From: JAUVXJ01 sp034430275
Lineage (GTDB): Bacteria; Chloroflexota; Anaerolineae; UBA7937; B3-Chlor
Length of the DNA: 5,284 nucleotides
Direction: 5' to 3'
Assembly: GCA_034430275.1 (NCBI GenBank)
Contig: DAOUEW010000064.1
Coordinates: 1-5,284, forward strand
Shown here: positions 5,283-5,284 of the stretch, piece by piece
How the letters are laid out: the number at the start of each line of letters is the position of its first letter
Position numbering within the stretch: position 1 is the stretch's first letter
Position numbers and translations under genes: made by a program
Notes under the pieces: model-generated
Seen by the model: the letters and a program-made list of their open reading frames with translations, nothing else
Told to the model about the DNA's origin: nothing
The model's database searches: none

Positions 5283-5284
5283 GC

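Overview
The window is a GC-rich stretch (around 60% by eye) of a bacterial chromosome. It is packed with housekeeping and envelope genes, and I see no RNA gene, CRISPR array, insertion sequence or other mobile element. The best guess for the host is a Chloroflexota member (Anaerolineae- or Dehalococcoidia-like). The evidence is a secreted M23-family protein with a long Pro-Thr dipeptide linker, an AmaP-type membrane protein beside fmt, a lipoprotein with a short Thr/Pro-containing stretch after its lipobox, and a DUF512 radical SAM protein. This assignment is an inference from gene content, not a proof.

Layout, right to left because most genes are on the minus strand. At the right edge (5088-5282) is the 3' end of fmt, methionyl-tRNA formyltransferase. 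After a 104-nt spacer comes an AmaP-like two-helix membrane protein (4438-4983). It meets, tail to tail and with no spacer at all, a plus-strand gene for a putative lipoprotein of unknown function (3880-4437). A compact divergent promoter region (3806-3879) separates the lipoprotein gene from the minus-strand scpB. It carries a near-consensus sigma70-type promoter for the lipoprotein, TTGACA-N17-TATACT, whose -10 lies inside a palindrome that can also be read toward scpB. scpB (3281-3805) overlaps by 11 nt the start of a membrane-anchored or secreted M23 metallopeptidase gene (2293-3291).

A second transcription unit begins just after the M23 stop codon, at a promoter with a perfect TATAAT -10. 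It runs cmk (cytidylate kinase), plsC (1-acylglycerol-3-phosphate acyltransferase), then a PDZ-radical SAM-DUF512 protein that leaves the window at its left edge. Spacing is tight: 15 nt between cmk and plsC, and a CTGA stop/start overlap between plsC and the DUF512 gene. The overlap implies a non-canonical CTG start codon.

Functionally the genes cover nucleotide supply (cmk), phospholipid synthesis (plsC), chromosome segregation (scpB), cell-wall processing (M23), translation initiation (fmt) and the membrane (AmaP-like protein, lipoprotein). No defence or mobile system is visible. The least understood items are the DUF512 radical SAM enzyme with its unusual start, the orphan lipoprotein with its strong promoter, and the palindromic divergent promoter.
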